Notes: generated by a model not told the origin, from the letters alone. 64,000 nt of DNA from Mesocentrotus franciscanus (GCA_037976565.1 CP137680.1:28882348-28946347), one strand, 5' to 3'; counted from the first letter of the stretch, positions 47,833-58,615 are shown. Translations and numbers: made by a program.

Positions 47833-49178
47833 GTAAAGGGAGAGAGAGAAAAGATATATATATATATATATAGCGCAAGAGAGAGAGAGAGGGAGAGAGA
47901 TACCAAGACACAGGTAGAGAGAGATAGTCAGAGAGAGAGAGAGAGAGAGAGAGAGTGAGTGAGTGTGTGTGTGAGTGAGAGGGAAAGGAATAGATAGAGA
48001 GAAAGAGAGAAAAAGAGAGATACATATATAAGAAAGGAGAAGGGAGCGAGATATTCAAGCTTAAATGTTTGTCCAAACCTATTATTTCATCATCATTTTA
48101 TTTATAATAAATATTCCACGCACTAACAATGAAACAGTTGAAGCTCGACTAAATCTACACTAACCGTGGAAAGGCGTTCAGTTCAAACAAAAATTCAACA
48201 AGGAAATAAAAACACCATGACGTAGTAGGTTAAATCTAAACGTTGTAAACCACATTTCATTATGCTTCCATTGTTTACGTAGAATATTCACAATTTCCGC
48301 TTCTATTTAGTTCTCTCACCTTGCTAAAGACCAACGTGTATTACAAATACATGGTTTGATATGATTTGACGTAACATGTATTCGAAATGTGTTTAATGGC
48401 ATAATAGTTTCGTTTTGTCGATTATAATCTTCATGAAGTTACAAACGATTTTGATTAGTAAAAAGTATGATTAACTTTAGCTTTGAGTTACTTACTGTTA
48501 AATAGTAGATTATAATCGTAAAACATGAGAGGAAGAACTAGGAGTTTTGTTTTATAAAAGAAATGAAATATCTTATTTTGTTTTTAAGATTACAACATTC
48601 ATGATTGTATTTTCGCCCAAAGTGTGTATATACCAGGCGACCTGCATTGATATACATCTAATTTAAGCTTTCCTTTTAATCACAACTGTCTGTGATAAAC
48701 TGATATGAAGAAAGATCTTTGGAAAATATTACGTAATCTGTTCTCTCGAAGGATCATAGCATAAGCATGCATGCATTCAGTTTCCAGATCCATAATCTGA
48801 ACTCTGTGGAGTCTTACAATATCGTTGATCATTAGTGATGTCAACTAAGATTAATCCTGAACAGAAATGCAAACAAATTTTCGATGAATTGTCCATGTCT
48901 CCTTCTCCCCGTTGCTTAAAACTCATCACTAATGGTAACAAGGTAACTGCCACGGTAATTAATATTGATGGCAAAGTTGCCATCGATGGTCATTTGTATT
49001 CAACGGGGCTCAGTGCATAAACGGAGCTAACATTTTTCATCTCCCTTCATCATGCTCATACAATTGTATAAATAACTACAAATACAAACATGATTCAACT
49101 TACCAACGAATAGACTGCTGCAGCTATAGATCCGATTCGAGTATTGGGGAAACAACAACACCACTCCATGATCGCCAT
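42765..49178 (-). CDS. Four-pass membrane protein, LAPTM4/DUF4728-like, copy B (gene span, 6 exons)
   Basis: Joining 49178-49104, 47759-47696, 47252-47125, 46630-46526, 45340-45278 and 42836-42765 gives 168 aa. It starts MAIMEWCCCFPNTRIGSIAA, a Cys triplet followed by an (I/T)GS.I motif and a first membrane segment; further hydrophobic segments lie in exons 3, 4 and 5. The layout (Cys-rich start, G-S-I, four membrane spans, 'LIPY' at the third span) recalls LAPTM4/LAPTM5 and DUF4728 proteins of lysosomal and endosomal membranes; the family assignment is inference. Splice phases (0,1,0,0,0) are the same as in copy A. Exon 3 is 21 bases longer than in copy A. The terminal exon (PTCPKV...VESQ) does not resemble that of copies A and X and is the least certain part. 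Confidence 0.78.
43320..43396. repeat. GA and GAA microsatellite
   Basis: A GA run then a GAA run in copy B intron 5. Confidence 0.9.
43585..43812 (+). repeat. SINE body and 3' end
   Basis: TGTCCTTTGGCAAGACATTA is followed by 'ccactccccacccaggt...gggtacccggtagg', and later 'ggataatgcgcataatta' and 'aaagcgctgataaagcc'. The same order is seen in part at 40905 and 45950, so this defines the body of the SINE family. Confidence 0.6.
44083..44330. repeat. TAC microsatellite
   Basis: Nearly uninterrupted TAC repeats with some TAT, TTC and CAC units. Confidence 0.95.
44938..45030. repeat. CT microsatellite
   Basis: CT repeats in copy B intron 5; a shorter CT run lies at 45657-45684. Confidence 0.93.
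45278..45340 (-). CDS. Copy B exon 5
   Basis: 63 bases, phase 0 both sides (EKIGTSLIISLVAWIVLAIV...). It has the same length as exon 5 of copies A and X, with the tryptophan at residue 14 aligned in all three. Acceptor CGATATAG and donor AAT/GTGAGT. Confidence 0.85.
45945..46068 (+). repeat. SINE body fragment
   Basis: 'ccacttgtgccactccccaccactgcag...gagtacctgac' matches the body at 43620-43660 with divergence. It abuts the TTAA MITE at 46071. Confidence 0.45.
46071..46463. mobile_element. TTAA-flanked MITE (member 4)
   Basis: TTAA at 46071-46074 and 46460-46463 bracket ends that pair: AGATAAAGTTGAGTTCTGG and, reversed, AGAGAAGGTTGAGTTCTGG. The left half is nearly identical to member 3 at 27952. 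It lies in copy B intron 4. Confidence 0.8.
46526..46630 (-). CDS. Copy B exon 4
   Basis: 105 bases, phase 0 (KIKGLLIPYMVAITALIVFQ...KLY). It aligns with copy A exon 4 through LIPYxxA and LIVxQ; copy A is 12 bases shorter at its ends. Acceptor CAATGGCAG, donor TAT/GTGAGT. Confidence 0.85.
46978..47103 (-). repeat. tRNA-derived SINE in copy B intron 3
   Basis: The minus strand reads ATGGAGGTGTCGTGGTCTAG (box A), then ATGGTTCGAGTCCCGCC (box B), then 'actaatgtcctttggcaagacatta'. Its 5' end lies 22 bases from the exon 3 donor. Confidence 0.8.
47125..47252 (-). CDS. Copy B exon 3
   Basis: 128 bases, entering in phase 1. It encodes GGIEKVSSLHVAVYGVYAAY then a membrane segment IIDIIVLGFLFIPAIILLIG. 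It aligns to copy A at YxAYAAxIID. An in-exon CATGTAG 33 bases downstream is an alternative in-frame acceptor. Donor AAG/GTACAT is weak at +4 to +6. Confidence 0.82.
47696..47759 (-). CDS. Copy B exon 2
   Basis: 64 bases, the same length as copy A exon 2 (IYSVAYIVIWIIQFIALQRS). Acceptor ACATGTAG, donor CCG/GTAAGT. Confidence 0.82.
47771..48040. repeat. GA microsatellite block with TA run
   Basis: GA repeats interrupted by a TA run near 47855-47872 and a GT run near 47960, in copy B intron 1. The open frames on both strands are repeat translations. Confidence 0.95.
49104..49178 (-). CDS. Copy B exon 1
   Basis: 75 bases, ATG to TTG/GTAAGT: MAIMEWCCCFPNTRIGSIAA plus five residues. It matches copy A exon 1 at 16 of 25 residues, including the Cys triplet, and has the same length and phase. 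Confidence 0.88.
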
Positions 49179-50212
49179 ATTGCACACTCTTATAATAATC
49201 AATTATTTCACTTACAGGAAGATTGCAAGCTGCTGGTATAGTATCCACTATATCAGATACCTGATATCATTTATGGAGTTGTAAATGCGGATATGAGTAC
49301 ACATATTCGCAGAACGCAGGAAAAGTTGTTGATATTTGTATAGTTTATTATTAGTCATTCTCTGGAATGTATATGCATTGCTGTTGCAACTATAGCGTCA
49401 CTGCCCCCCCCCCCGGAAATCATTATGTGGAATGTATATGTATTGCTGTCACGGCTATAGCGTCACTGTCCCCCCTCCCATCCCCAAGTAAATATGGGGG
49501 TGGGAGGGTAAAGTGCGTTCTAATAAGACTTCCTTTATTTGAATGATAATTTTGGTCTCTTATTATCACTGCCTAAAATTCCGTGAGGGATGCACAAACT
49601 TTGTCCCATTTCATTTTCTACGTCTTAATAATGTATTTTATCGACTATTTATTACTTTATTCATTTACTAACAAACGAATACATGCCACGAAGTGACCAA
49701 CTTAAACGAAGTTGGCCAAACCCTGTGTATAGATGCCTAGATGGCTTTGATACACATTATTTCAGGTTTGAGAACTACGATCACAATACGTATTTTACTT
49801 TCAAATCTCAAACTTCGATAAAGCATATTAAGTATAATACAGATCGAGTATTTAAGTATATTTTTCTTTTTAATCTGTATTAATCATAATTAAATTTAAA
49901 TGGTTTACATCTTCTGGTCTATATAGACAAGCAATCACAATGTCTTTTGTAGACGTAAAAAAACAACAAAACGGAAGGACAAAATAGTTTAACGATTTTG
50001 TACATTTATCTTCATCCTTCATGAATTGGCTAAAATACCTAGATACAATCGCTATTGTTATTATAAACTTATCATGAAAAGAGACCACTCACCCAACCTG
50101 GCCTTTTCGTTCAACATAGGAATTATTTACTTTCATTGGATTACAATTACGAGGAGAGAAAATCCGTACAGTGAATTTATTCTGATAGGACTAAAGTGAT
50201 CTTTATACTTAA

Positions 50213-50812
50213 TGGGTGGTATTCTCATAAGTTAATCCGGGACTAAGTCCAGACTAAACAAGAATTTTAGTTCACACTTCTATGGAATGCTAGGTTTCAT
50301 CTTCCTCCTTCAATATTCAATAGTAATAATAATAATAATAATCTTTTATAGTCCACTCCAAATTTTATTAAACCGAAAATGGAAATTCTTTGTGCCCAAT
50401 TGATCGTGAGCCCGGCAGCCACTGAGCAGCGCCATATCGACATTGCTCTATCCCCTTATTGTTGAACGCCAAACAAGGTAGCAGCGACTCCCATCTTTTA
50501 ACGTCTTTTGGTATGACGCGGCCGGGGTTCGAACCCACGACCTCCCGGTTGTGAGGCGGACGCTCTACTGACTGAGCCAACACACCGGTCATGACAAAGA
50601 TAATCTACCAAAGACTTTATTGAAATTCAGTTCATACTCATATCATCTTTTTCTTCCCATTTTATTGCAAAATTAATTTTTTGGACACTTTTCATTGCAG
50701 GATTAAAATAATCTGTACAGCGTAAATGAGTTGGCAACAGGCACTCCATACAAGTGTGGACTAAGTTAAGCCAGGCTTAACTTAGTACGCGCTATCGGAA
50801 TACCACCCAATA
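50213..50812. mobile_element. DNA element with GGGTGGTATTC termini, SINE nested inside
   Basis: The left end ATGGGTGGTATTCTCATAAG and the right end reversed ATTGGGTGGTATTCCGATAG share GGGTGGTATTC and related sequence further in ('agttaa', 'actaag' on both arms). A tRNA SINE (50380-50592) interrupts it. The outer pair is therefore older than the SINE. Confidence 0.65.
50380..50592 (-). repeat. tRNA-derived SINE
   Basis: The minus strand reads TGGCTCAGTCAGTAGAGCG (box A) and GTGGGTTCGAACCCC (box B) with an intact-looking anticodon arm (CCTCACAAC), then a non-tRNA body. The head resembles a tRNA-Val, but the 3' half runs into SINE body, so it is not called as a tRNA gene. Confidence 0.75.
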
Positions 50813-51575
50813 TGATTTACGATTCTCAAAATATGAATCAAATACTCATTCTAATCATTTTCAATTGGAAGGTATCTCTTTGATTTGATTATTCTTAATA
50901 ATAATAAGATAATAATTATTTCTACAACGCACGTTCTGATATAGTACCACTTAAGGCGTTACAATGTAATATGATAATACTCTAGTGTTATCTTAACAGT
51001 TTCACGTGGTACACGTGTACAGTATAAACTAAATATTGGTGTCCAAAAAATTACTCTACCAAGTATCTAATTTCATCTTCGGTAAAATATTGCGCTGCTG
51101 ATAATTGTGTAGTTAATTGAAATATCTGAACTCTCTCTATCTCTCTCTCTCTAGCATCACTGTTATACTCGAACATATATCAAAATTCATTGTCAAAACA
51201 AATAGTTTAATGCATGTACATCCTGTTAAGATAAACTTTTTTTCCTCTAGATCATTGGTATCAACAATTTCTTGTCAACGTTATTCAATACCAAGCACTA
51301 CATTTGCGTATAGAAATATAAACTTTCTCGTATAGGCTTTATAACTAAAATTTTTATAATCATTGATATAAATTTATTTCCCTTTTGTATATCACATGAT
51401 ATGTGTCATCAAACTTTCTTTTTTCGAGCTGTTGTTTTGAAATCTTGTATTCTGAATATACCGCAGTAAATTACAATGACATACAGTCACAAATTTCTGT
51501 TGATTATTAGCTTTCTTTAAGACCGTGATATTTATGTTCTTATATGGTTATAAGAGTCACGTGACCGTCATGTTT

Positions 51576-51665
51576 TCAGTACATGATGTCGTGTTCCGGT
51601 GGTTCCTTTCCACTCTCCGTACGAAACTCCTGGAGGAGTGAGACTACGCACAGCAGACAGATCAT
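51576..51665 (-). CDS. Copy A exon 6 (C-terminus)
   Basis: 90 bases with TGA: MICLLCVVSLLQEFRTESGK then EPPEHDIMY. Acceptor TTTCAATTTACAG. It aligns with the terminal exon of copy X (ILCLLCVISQYQE...). Confidence 0.88.
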   Translation of the reverse strand: MICLLCVVSLLQEFRTESGKEPPEHDIMY

Positions 51666-54176
51666 CTGTAAATTGAAACCTCGAAATAACTCATCTACAT
51701 CCAAGTTTGAAAATGGATTTGCGGAAGATTCTAAATTCCGAAGGCTCCTAATTCCGAAAGTAAAGATGGTTTGTAATTCCAAAATTGAAATAGGGTTCTT
51801 AATTCTGAAAATTAAATAGAACCCTGAATTGTTTTCAGAAATACAAAACTTCGGAATATTAATCCATCTTTCCTTTTCGGAATTATGAACCTTTGGAAAA
51901 ACGAGTAGCTCCCTAAATAATTGTAATGACCTTTATTTGACACCAGTATAATATTATATAAAGTTAGAGTATCCCAGTTTTAAAGAACGGTGCAATTATG
52001 TCATGTGCCGTTCAAGTGGATGTCAATCATTATGAAACTATATTCCTCAACAATTTTGTCTATAAATAGTAGGGGCATTAATTTATTTATGAAATATGTT
52101 ACCATTTATGTATTTATTATTAAATTATTCTTTAATTCATTTATTAATTTATGTATTCATTCATTTACTTTTTTATTTATTTACATTTTTATATGTAAAT
52201 TTATTCATTTATTCATTCAGTGATATATTTAATTATTTATTCATTAATATATTTATTCATTCATTTACTATTTATTAATGTATTCATTTGATTGATACTC
52301 TAATGTCACTAAGCCTGTAAGTAGATTTCTTTCATCATAAGCATGAATAATGTGGAGAAATAGTTAAAATAAAAGTCTCATTACTTACATGTACTGGTAA
52401 CAGAAAGAACCAGATGACGAAACCAAAGACCATGGCATCTGTATAAAAGGCCTGTCGCAAATATAAAGTTTGACTTGCAATTAATTCGTATCTTTCTCCT
52501 TTTGTACGATTGTCATTATTTTTCCAAGATTTGTTGTTTGCATCCAAGCCAACTTTCTATGAAGGGTAGAAGAGTAGGTTCTGGTAAAATCTAAAATATT
52601 GAGACCGTTGACATAAATAAATTGTGAGTTTGTTACTCTTTTCATTCCCATGCCATGTGTGCGAAATAACATTTTAGTAGCAATGTCCCATGAAAAGTAT
52701 TGCTCTTGAATTAGTTTCAAATGTCATATATATGACCAAATTGTGTAGTCCCATTTACATTTGGCTATGGCCAGCGCTTTATGTTCAGTGACAGTGATTT
52801 TTAACAAGATTTAGTGATTCTAAAATCTTATAATAAATGCCATTCCTATTAAGTTACTACAAACTAAAGTATGTAGACTGTTGAGACATAACAGACACGG
52901 TTAGTGTTGTTGTTTTCACAATGAAGTACTCAACACACTACTTCTTTTAAAGAGAATAATAGGTTGAACTCTGGTAAATATGAAAGATAATTTTTGAGCT
53001 TTCTCATTCTTGTAAAGTCAGTTCATAAGTATATCATGGTGGAGATGACTTCTGTGTTAGATTGCAATTCAAATGCCCTAATAAACATGGCAATAAGTAG
53101 CAGGAAACAAGTTAAAATGTTCAAAGTACATATTTGTGTAGTCCCATATACCACTTACTGTGTGCAGTTCATGTGACCTAATACAGCAGGACCGAGGCAA
53201 TCTTTTGGTAATTTCGAAGATTTTTAAAACGTCACAGTATACATTGAATATTATGTAGAACATAATCCATATCTCCCAGATGGCTTAGACCATGGAGCTG
53301 AGACTTGAGACAACTCTGACCAATTTGGGTACTTAAACTGTGGAAATACACGGAAATAATATACCATTACAAAGTACAAGCTTACTATAGGGGTAAAATC
53401 GAGGAGCCTCTGACTATTGAACGTTATTATTATTATTAAATATTTACAAAGGACAGCTGCTCGATTTATATTAACTTCTCTAATCAATAAAAAAAATATA
53501 TCACGTATCCGGACACCTACCCCCTGGACATCCACCCCCGGATAACCACCCCTAGGATAACCACCCTCTAGGACAACTACCCCCAAGGACAACTACCCCC
53601 TAGGGCAACCACCCTCTAGGACGACTACCCCCGCGACAACTACCCCCAGACAACTACCCGGCTTGGACAACTACCCCCGGATAACTACCCCCAGACAACT
53701 ACCCCCTAGGACAACTCCCCCCGGGCAACTACCCACTAGAATAGTTGTCCGTGGGGTAGTTGTCCTAGAGGATGGTTGTCGTAGGGGGTAGTTGTCTGGG
53801 GGGTAGTTGTCCGGGGTGGTTATCCAGGGGTTAGGTGTCCTAGAACCATAATATCAACTTTGTTCCGTCAATCCAGAATACATTGGGAGCAGATGAATCT
53901 TTTGCGCCCAATAAGGTGATTGCTCTCAAAATAAACATGGGCCGGATTGTGGACTGTCGCATGACCAGAACTCACCGTGACACTAATACGGACGATCCAC
54001 GTGATGATCTGGAGGACGATCAGGACAGGAATGGTGGCAACATACGGGATGAGAAACATCCACATATCCTACAAAGAGAATGAGAATGATGATAGGTGGT
54101 ATTTTACATCCCAAACGTTTGGTGGAATTAACTTGCTGACAATATGTACGTATATATGAGTGGTAGTCAAGTGAAA

Positions 54177-54244
<68 letters not shown>

Positions 54245-54412
54245 AAGAAATAGGTAGCGAGAGAAAAAAGAGATAGAGAGAAAGAAAGAGAGGGAGAGAG
54301 ATACAAAAAAGAGAAATAGAGACAAAGAAAGAGAGAGAGAGGAAAAAGAGAGAGAGAGAGAAAAAGAAAGAAAGAAAGAGAGAGAGAAAGAAAGAAAGAG
54401 AGAGAAAGAGAA

Positions 54413-54449
<37 letters not shown>

Positions 54450-56758
54450 TAGTAGCGTATCCTCGACGACGTGGTCAGACTGAAGCCTTTATATGCAAAT
54501 TGTATTTTACCCTCTGATCATGGTAGGCTTTATGTTCTAAAGAATATGCCAATGTTGAATTTAGTTGATATTGCACTTATAACAATTACAATTCTTTCTT
54601 TATTCTTCCAATTCGTGAAGTTCTACTAAGCAAAAAATAAATTATACGACTGAAAAGTCTTTTAGCGTGGTCAAACAGGGGTATGGTAGTCAGGGGCAAA
54701 TATTGGACGTTTCGATAGTTTATCGGCACATTTAATATTCTTCGTTGGCAAGTGTTTATAATAACTTATTTCTTCCTTATATCCTTGCCTAGGATACTTG
54801 CGACCCTACCCTCCTCCCCGTCCTACAAAAAAATCTGGCTACGCCAATACCCAGAAGGTTGTATTAACTTTACCTCTGCGACTCCGTAGATGAGGAGGAC
54901 AGATGTGATGGCGAGGAAGATGAGGGTGATGACGTCAATGATATCAGCAGCATAGGCACCATATCGGGAAAATTCAGAGCCTGACAAGGATCACAACAGA
55001 ATATGAAATAATACTAATACTAATACTAATAATGATAATAATATTTAGATCAATTCATATAGCGCAGCTGCTATATAAAGATACTCTATTGTGCTGTGAT
55101 GAAATACATACTATAATAAGTATAAGTACAAGTTAAAGTATAAATATGATTATGAGTATGAGTATGAGTATCAGTATAAGTATGAGTATCAGTATAAGTA
55201 TGAGTATGAGTATCAGTATGAGTATGAGTATAAGTATGAGTATGAGTATAAGTATAAGTATGAGTATGAGTATCAGTATCAGTATAAGTATCAGTATCAG
55301 TATGAGTATCAGTATGAGTATGAGTATCAGTATGAGTATGAGTATCAGTATGAGTATGAGTATCAGTATAGTATGAGTATCAGTATAAGTATGAGTATGA
55401 GTATCAGTATGAGTATGAGTATAAGTATGAGTATGAGTATAAGTATAAGTATGAGTATGAGTATCAGTATCAGTATAAGTATCAGTATCAGTATGAGTAT
55501 CAGTATGAGTATGAGTATCAGTATGAGTATGAGTATCAGTATAAGTATGAGTATCAGTATCAGTATGAGTATGAGTATCAGTATGAGTATGAGTATCAGT
55601 ATGAGTATGAGTATAAGTATAAGTATGAGTATAAGTATGAGTATGAGTATGAGTGTGAGTATGAGTATGAGTATGAGTATGAGTATAAGTATCAGTATCA
55701 GTATCAGTATCAGTATGAGTATGAGTATGAGTATGAGTAAGAGTATAAGTATAAGTATCAGTAGTATCAGTATGAGTATAAATATGAGTATGAGTATAAG
55801 TATCAGTATCAGTATCAGTATCAGTATGAGTATGAGTATGAGTATGAGTAAGAGTATAAGTATAAGTATCAGTAGTATCAGTATGAGTATAAATATGAGT
55901 ATGAGTATGAGTGTGAGTGTGAGTATGAGTATGAGTATGAGTATTCACACCTTGCTCTTTTCATATCTTTTTCATCACCCAATTTTCTTAATTCTTATGT
56001 TTAAACAAAAACTACGCTTCTTGCTCACAGAGACAATCAAAGCTAAGCCGATTTTGTAAATGCCCTCTCCTCTGCATTTTTAAATGGTCGAGTCAACATT
56101 TTGGTTGGACATTAAAAACTGATTATAGCGATGATAGCTACAAGAAAAAAAATCAAGACAAAAAAAGACAGGTGATAATGATGATAATAACGTTGATGAT
56201 GACAACAGCAGAAATAAAATTAAATGAGGAAGAAGAAGGGGGAAAAGACAATAAAAAGAAGAATAGTAGAAATAGAAACAGAAGATGAGGAGAAAGGCGG
56301 GAAAAAAAAACGAAAGAAGATTTTTTTAAAAAGGGAACAAGAGCAGGAGAGGGAAACAACAAGAAGAGAGAGAATTAATGAATGAGACAATGGAAAGAAA
56401 AAAAGGGAAAGGAAACGAGGGATCAAGAGGAGAGAAAAAGAAAACAAAGTACATGATTATTTTAGTAATCTCACCATTGGTTTGCGAGATCTGATACCAC
56501 TGGAAGCCTGTCCAGACGAGATGAATGGCGCTGTAGTTCTGAAGAGAAATGAGGGATGAATACAATTTTAATTCTGCGCAGGAATATTAAAGAGAAAGAT
56601 GTAAAATAATAGAGGACATTGAAAGAAGAAATCATCGAAATTAAAACATAGACTGACAAACAGATATGAGGATTCTGAGGAGTTTCACAACACGGAAAGA
56701 CAGACACGGAGAGGGTGGAAGAGAGAGAGAAAGAGAGAGTGAGATAAACAAAGAAAGG

Positions 56759-56789
<31 letters not shown>

Positions 56790-58073
56790 GAAATAGAGAG
56801 ATTAGGAAAGGGGAGATATAAGAAATACCAGTATTTTTTGTGAAATAAACGAAAATGATATATGAATAAAGTTAGAGTCTGAATAAATTAGAGAATGCTA
56901 TCAGCAATGAAACTTTAATTTTTTAAAGAGAGACAATGAAAGATAGTTAAAAGCCACATGCATGACTATGATTATTTAAGAATTTAACAACAAAAGTTAC
57001 CATAATGCCAATCGTGATTGTGTCTAAAAATTCCAATCAATAATGCTGAATCAACGTGCATGATTATTGGACTGAGTTTTTTTTTCTTCTCTGTTTTGTT
57101 CAACTGCTCGTATATCTTTATCGATTTATTTTGAGCACTACGCACATGTAAAAGGATACTTTGCAGTCTGCACTGTTTACATCCTGTTTTGATTTTACAT
57201 TTTGCAAAGAAAGGAAAAAAGAGCTTTGCTCTTTGTTAATGCCAGTGCAATTAATATTTACTTTTTCAAATGGACTGACTTAATTTACTTCTATCTATTT
57301 ACTTTCTATGAAAGGAAAAAATAGTTATAATTAGGTTAAATAACTAACATTCATAATTGATTGCGAATCAAAGGGCCCTGTTTTATATCTCTGTTTACTT
57401 ATACTTACAGTATTTTATGTAGACAAAATTGAGCAAACGAATGATTGTGTCATTTATGCAAATTGTCTAGGAAACTTGATATTAGATGAAATTAAAGTGC
57501 ATTTTAAGATGAGGCGTATATTAAAAAGAAAAATATTCTCTCCTTATTCTCTATTCATCAACATCAACAAAAGCTGGATATCAATATATTATAGTAGACA
57601 TCTAATAAAAACAACAATTAACCCTGAACATCAATATGTAATACTAAATCAACCCAATAATGATACTGTTTGGGATTGTATAAGCCGATAGTATCATCAT
57701 TTAGAATCCTCAAAACAACCATGACAAAAATGACAAACCCTGCTGCCAATAAAGGTGGAATAGTTGTTCCCTGACCTCTTTTAATGAGAAAATTCTGCCA
57801 ATTATGATTTATACTTGATAGATAAAGTTCATGTTTTCAGAACTTTCTTGATCAATCTGTGTGACTCTTTAGATTGATCAATCAAATTTAGTGACGACAT
57901 AAAGTTTATCTATCAAGAACACATGATATTGACACAATCGTAAATTAAAAGTGGTAATGTAACAATTATTTCAACCTTATGGGCAACAGCGTACTTACCA
58001 CGGAGAAAACAGCGCTGGCTATCGAACCGCTGACGGTGTTGGCGAAGCAACAACATTTCTTCATGATCACCAT
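51576..58073 (-). CDS. Four-pass membrane protein, LAPTM4/DUF4728-like, copy A (gene span, 6 exons)
   Basis: Joining 58073-57999, 56538-56475, 54980-54874, 54068-53976, 52451-52389 and 51665-51576 gives 163 aa, in frame with consensus splice sites. It starts MVIMKKCCCFANTVSGSIAS, has four hydrophobic stretches (about 15-37, 56-80, 86-112, 117-145) and ends EPPEHDIMY. Copy B has the same intron phases and near-identical exon sizes. The Cys-rich start with G-S-I, four spans and short Pro/Tyr-containing tail recall LAPTM4/5 proteins, which act in lysosomal and endosomal membranes. The family is inferred; the gene model is well supported. Introns hold GA, hexamer and minisatellite arrays. The exon 4 donor overlaps an 18-base match to a MITE terminus. 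Confidence 0.86.
52080..52290. repeat. ATTT/ATTC simple repeat
   Basis: AT-rich tetranucleotide-like repeats (TTATTTAT, ATTCATTC); a similar tract lies at 43075-43170. No coding value. Confidence 0.8.
52389..52451 (-). CDS. Copy A exon 5
   Basis: 63 bases, phase 0 (AFYTDAMVFGFVIWFFLLPV plus H). Acceptor TTTGCGACAG, donor CAT/GTAAGT. Same length as in copies B and X. Confidence 0.88.
52569..53245. repeat. Two partial MITE copies of the TTAA family
   Basis: Near 52569 ('gtaggttctggtaaaatc') and 52947 ('ttaaagagaataataggttgaactctgg') the plus strand resembles left ends of the TTAA family, and each is followed by a 'tgtgtagtcccat...' segment as in member 1. Right ends were not identified. Confidence 0.5.
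53512..53850. repeat. Minisatellite foldback (about 340 bp)
   Basis: The left two-thirds is an array of a 14-17 base unit (GGACAACTACCCCC and variants). The right third is the reverse complement array (GGGGTAGTTGTCC). The outer ends are also paired: CCGGACACCTACCCCCTGG and, reversed from 53850, AGGACACCTAACCCCTGG. The whole can fold as a long imperfect hairpin. It lies in copy A intron 4. Confidence 0.9.
53976..54068 (-). CDS. Copy A exon 4
   Basis: 93 bases, phase 0 (DMWMFLIPYVATIPVLIVLQ...RISVT). Acceptor TTCTCTTTGTAG, donor ACG/GTGAGT. Confidence 0.88.
54175..54450. repeat. GA/GAAA microsatellite
   Basis: About 275 bases of GA with GAAA interruptions in copy A intron 3. Confidence 0.96.
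54874..54980 (-). CDS. Copy A exon 3
   Basis: 107 bases, entering in phase 1 (GSEFSRYGAYAADIIDVITL, then IFLAITSVLLIYGVAE). Acceptor GATCCTTGTCAG, donor GAG/GTAAAG. Confidence 0.88.
55012..55945. repeat. Hexamer satellite (AGTATG/AGTATC/AGTATA) with higher-order repeats
   Basis: From about 55140 the sequence is built of AGTATG, AGTATC and AGTATA in a non-random order. A block repeats at an offset of 191 bases (compare 55246 with 55437) and another at 111 bases (55735 with 55846). The open frames (up to 271 codons) of Met/Ser/Ile or Thr/His/Tyr are artefacts. Confidence 0.95.
56475..56538 (-). CDS. Copy A exon 2
   Basis: 64 bases (NYSAIHLVWTGFQWYQISQT plus N and one base). Acceptor CATTTCTCTTCAG, donor ATG/GTGAGA. 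Confidence 0.87.
56725..56800. repeat. GA microsatellite
   Basis: GA-rich run in copy A intron 1. Confidence 0.85.
57999..58073 (-). CDS. Copy A exon 1
   Basis: 75 bases, ATG to GTG/GTAAGT: MVIMKKCCCFANTVSGSIAS plus five residues. A G follows the ATG (GAGATGG context). Confidence 0.88.
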
Positions 58074-58615
58074 CTCGACGATGATCAAGGTGCGACAACA
58101 TTGACAACGAAAAGAAAAATATCACCTATGGTCCCTTTTCTCCTCTCCCTCATATATGACAATTGCCGGCATACAGTGTTATAATTGTTTCTTTTATTAT
58201 TTTACGATTTAATGTGCCTTTTGTATCAGAAGTTCGCAACGTTTTAGATCCGTATAGAATGATCAAATATGACGAGAGAGATTGGGAAGAATATCAATAT
58301 GTCGGCTGCAACAGCTGTGGCTGAAAAATCGCTGAGTGATTTGATAGAAAGGAAAAGGTTTTCCCAGCAGCTGTATCAAGTTCAAGGCCCATATAGAGTA
58401 GGTCATTCTGCAGAATAACCCATTGTAAATCGAATTGGAAAACTAATTCTCCTCTGGTATGTATTATGCTATCATTATATTTCTGCCATCTTCACATTCA
58501 TATGATTCGTATATAGTTGTACTTATATTTTAAATTTCATTGTCATTTCCGCATTCCATTGGCATTACTATTCTATCGTGACCACTCCTACCCCCCAAAC
58601 AAAACGTTCCATCAC

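Larger units (their letters stand above)
49179..51575. other. Spacer between copies B and A
   Basis: No gene was recognised. It contains a C run (about 49404-49416), a large TIR element with a nested SINE (50213-50812), and AT-rich sequence. Confidence 0.6.

Noticed and set aside
50520..50592. Possible tRNA-Val gene
   Set aside because: Boxes A and B are good but the 3' side continues into a SINE body rather than completing the acceptor stem, and similar heads with bodies occur elsewhere in the window.
55133..56059. Open frames of 271 and 228 codons on both strands
   Set aside because: A stop-free hexamer array gives Met-Ser-Ile or Thr-His-Tyr repeats in any frame; this is a satellite inside an intron.
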